Origin: Oxalobacter sp.
GTDB taxonomy: Bacteria > Pseudomonadota > Gammaproteobacteria > Burkholderiales > Burkholderiaceae_D
Assembly: GCA_018384065.1 (NCBI GenBank)
Contig: JAHAYL010000036.1
Location: forward strand, 17,689-81,688
Direction: 5' to 3'
DNA length: 64,000 nucleotides
The notes under the pieces were generated by a model, which worked only from the letters and a program-made list of their open reading frames with translations, made no database searches and had not been told where the DNA came from. Shown here piece by piece: positions 63,299 to 64,000 of this stretch. The translations under genes were made by a program, and so were the position numbers. Position 1 is the first letter of the stretch. Each line of letters opens with the position of its first letter.

Positions 63299-63891
63299 TC
63301 ACACCGCCTTTGCCCGTTGAACCAGGACAATGCCGGAAAGAATCAGCACCATGCCAATTCCCATGGTGAGGGTCAGTGGTTCACCCAGGCAAAGGCAGCC
63401 GGAAAGCACGCCGACTGCTGGGACGGCAAGGACTGAGACTGCTGCTTTTCCCGCTTCCATATGTGTCAGGACATAGCACCATAAGAGGAATGCCACGGCT
63501 GAGGCGAGGATGCCGTTGTAGGCAACACAGCCGATGGATAGAAGCGTCCACTCTGCCTCGAAAGAACCGGTTGCCACGGTGTAGCCAATGAGGGTTACAG
63601 CAGCTGCCGTCATCTGCCAGGCTGTCAGTGACATCATGTCACATTCCATGAGCTTGGCTTTCATGATGATGCTTGAGATTGCCCAGATGACTGCGACTGA
63701 AATGCCAAGGAGTATCGCCCACAGGTTGCCGGAAAGTTCGATGTTCATCAGGATGGCTATGCCGGTGATGCTGATGGCTATCCCGGCGACTTTCTGCAGG
63801 GTCAGGCTTTCTTTCAGGAATATCCTTGCGAGGATGGCGACCCATATCTGCATCGCACCGGTCAGGATAATCCATTGTAAACCTCCCCATT
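63299..63891 (-). pseudogene. DMT/EamA transporter truncated at its 5' end by an insertion sequence
   Basis: The remaining frame (about 195 residues) starts inside the first EamA repeat (LQWIILTGAMQIWVAILARI) and continues normally to the stop through the second repeat. A whole EamA protein would need about 85-90 more N-terminal residues. The frame runs upstream into the insertion sequence end, which supplies the false start (MCLKWG). The gene is therefore broken, and expression would need a promoter in the element. Confidence 0.85.
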
Positions 63892-64000
63892 TTAGGCACA
63901 ACTTAAATTAGAGACTTTCCCGCTGTTTTTCATCAAAAATGCCCGTGGAGGCAGGTTCCCAAGCGATTCATGTGGGCGGATTTCATTGTATTCCGCCATC
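63880..64000 (-). mobile_element. End of an IS3-family insertion sequence (continues outside window)
   Basis: The right edge holds the 3' end of an IS3-type transposase and its terminal sequence, CCTCCCCATTTTAGGCACAA region at about 63881-63900. The exact end cannot be set without the other terminus. The insertion interrupts a DMT transporter gene. Confidence 0.75.
63892..64000 (-). CDS. IS3-family transposase, C-terminal fragment (rest outside window)
   Basis: Read leftward from the right edge, the last 35 codons are AEYNEIRPHESLGNLPPRAF and further residues ending in SNLSCA, with stop TAA at 63894-63892. The Y-N-x-x-R-P-H-x-S-L-G-x-x-P-P motif is diagnostic of the DDE integrase C-terminus of IS3-group OrfB. 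The catalytic residues lie outside the window. Confidence 0.85.
   Translation of the reverse strand, partial: MAEYNEIRPHESLGNLPPRAFLMKNSGKVSNLSCA

Noticed and set aside
1..64000. CRISPR array or rRNA operon
   Set aside because: No direct-repeat/spacer pattern and no rRNA-like sequence were seen on either strand.

Overview
The window reads as a chromosome segment of a Gram-negative betaproteobacterium (order Burkholderiales). The markers are an Lnt/CorC lipoprotein and envelope cluster, an ADP-heptose epimerase (LPS core), DusA, a CstA-type transporter and the rpmB-rpmG pair. A small class III ribonucleotide reductase-like glycyl-radical protein and an FNR/Anr-like palindrome suggest an anaerobic life. 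An Oxalobacter-like (Oxalobacteraceae) host would fit, but this is inferred from gene content alone. Base composition is near balanced over most of the window and visibly AT-richer at about 58.5-63.3 kb.

Layout. 0-4 kb: the 3' end of recD, a secreted protein of unknown function, and an ATPase plus RloB-like pair resembling an AbiL/RloAB abortive-infection module. 4-8 kb: a sulfur cluster read leftward, with an Rrf2-type regulator, cysK, and a single gene fusing a Cys/Met-metabolism PLP enzyme to a MalY/PatB C-S lyase. 8-13.5 kb: a Sel1-repeat secreted protein, an AAA+ ATPase with a structured leader, and small envelope proteins. 13.6-20.8 kb: thyA, succinate-semialdehyde dehydrogenase, a dGTPase, then lnt and corC separated by an acidic protein built from 20-residue SGRS repeats. 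20.9-34.5 kb: another Sel1 protein, CstA-like and two DMT transporters, an iron-type alcohol dehydrogenase, hldD, a LysR regulator followed by three oxidoreductase/hydrolase genes, and a Na+:alanine symporter. 34.6-38 kb: tandem TerC-CBS membrane proteins. 38-48.7 kb: mostly housekeeping genes (Gfo/Idh/MocA oxidoreductase, SDR, dusA, ybaK, an Skp-like protein, ppa, an MFS exporter, a TSUP permease, mscL, a low-molecular-weight phosphatase, a Usp, a DNA glycosylase, rpmG, rpmB).

48.9-58.4 kb is accessory-like: small acidic proteins, a second repeat protein (VGVREEEAL repeats), tRNA-Gly(CCC), the small NrdD-like protein, a probable four-hairpin small RNA with its own promoter and terminator, a second alcohol dehydrogenase, a VanX-type dipeptidase, a Sel1 lipoprotein, a decayed gene, and a second Usp with the same leader layout as the first.

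58.5-63.2 kb is a two-gene AT-rich island: a SNF2/RapA-like helicase with an N-terminal SH3/Tudor-like segment, closely followed by an Hsp70/actin-fold ATPase. This is the best candidate in the window for an undescribed conflict or defence system. The right edge carries the end of an IS3-type insertion sequence that has removed the 5' part of a DMT transporter gene.
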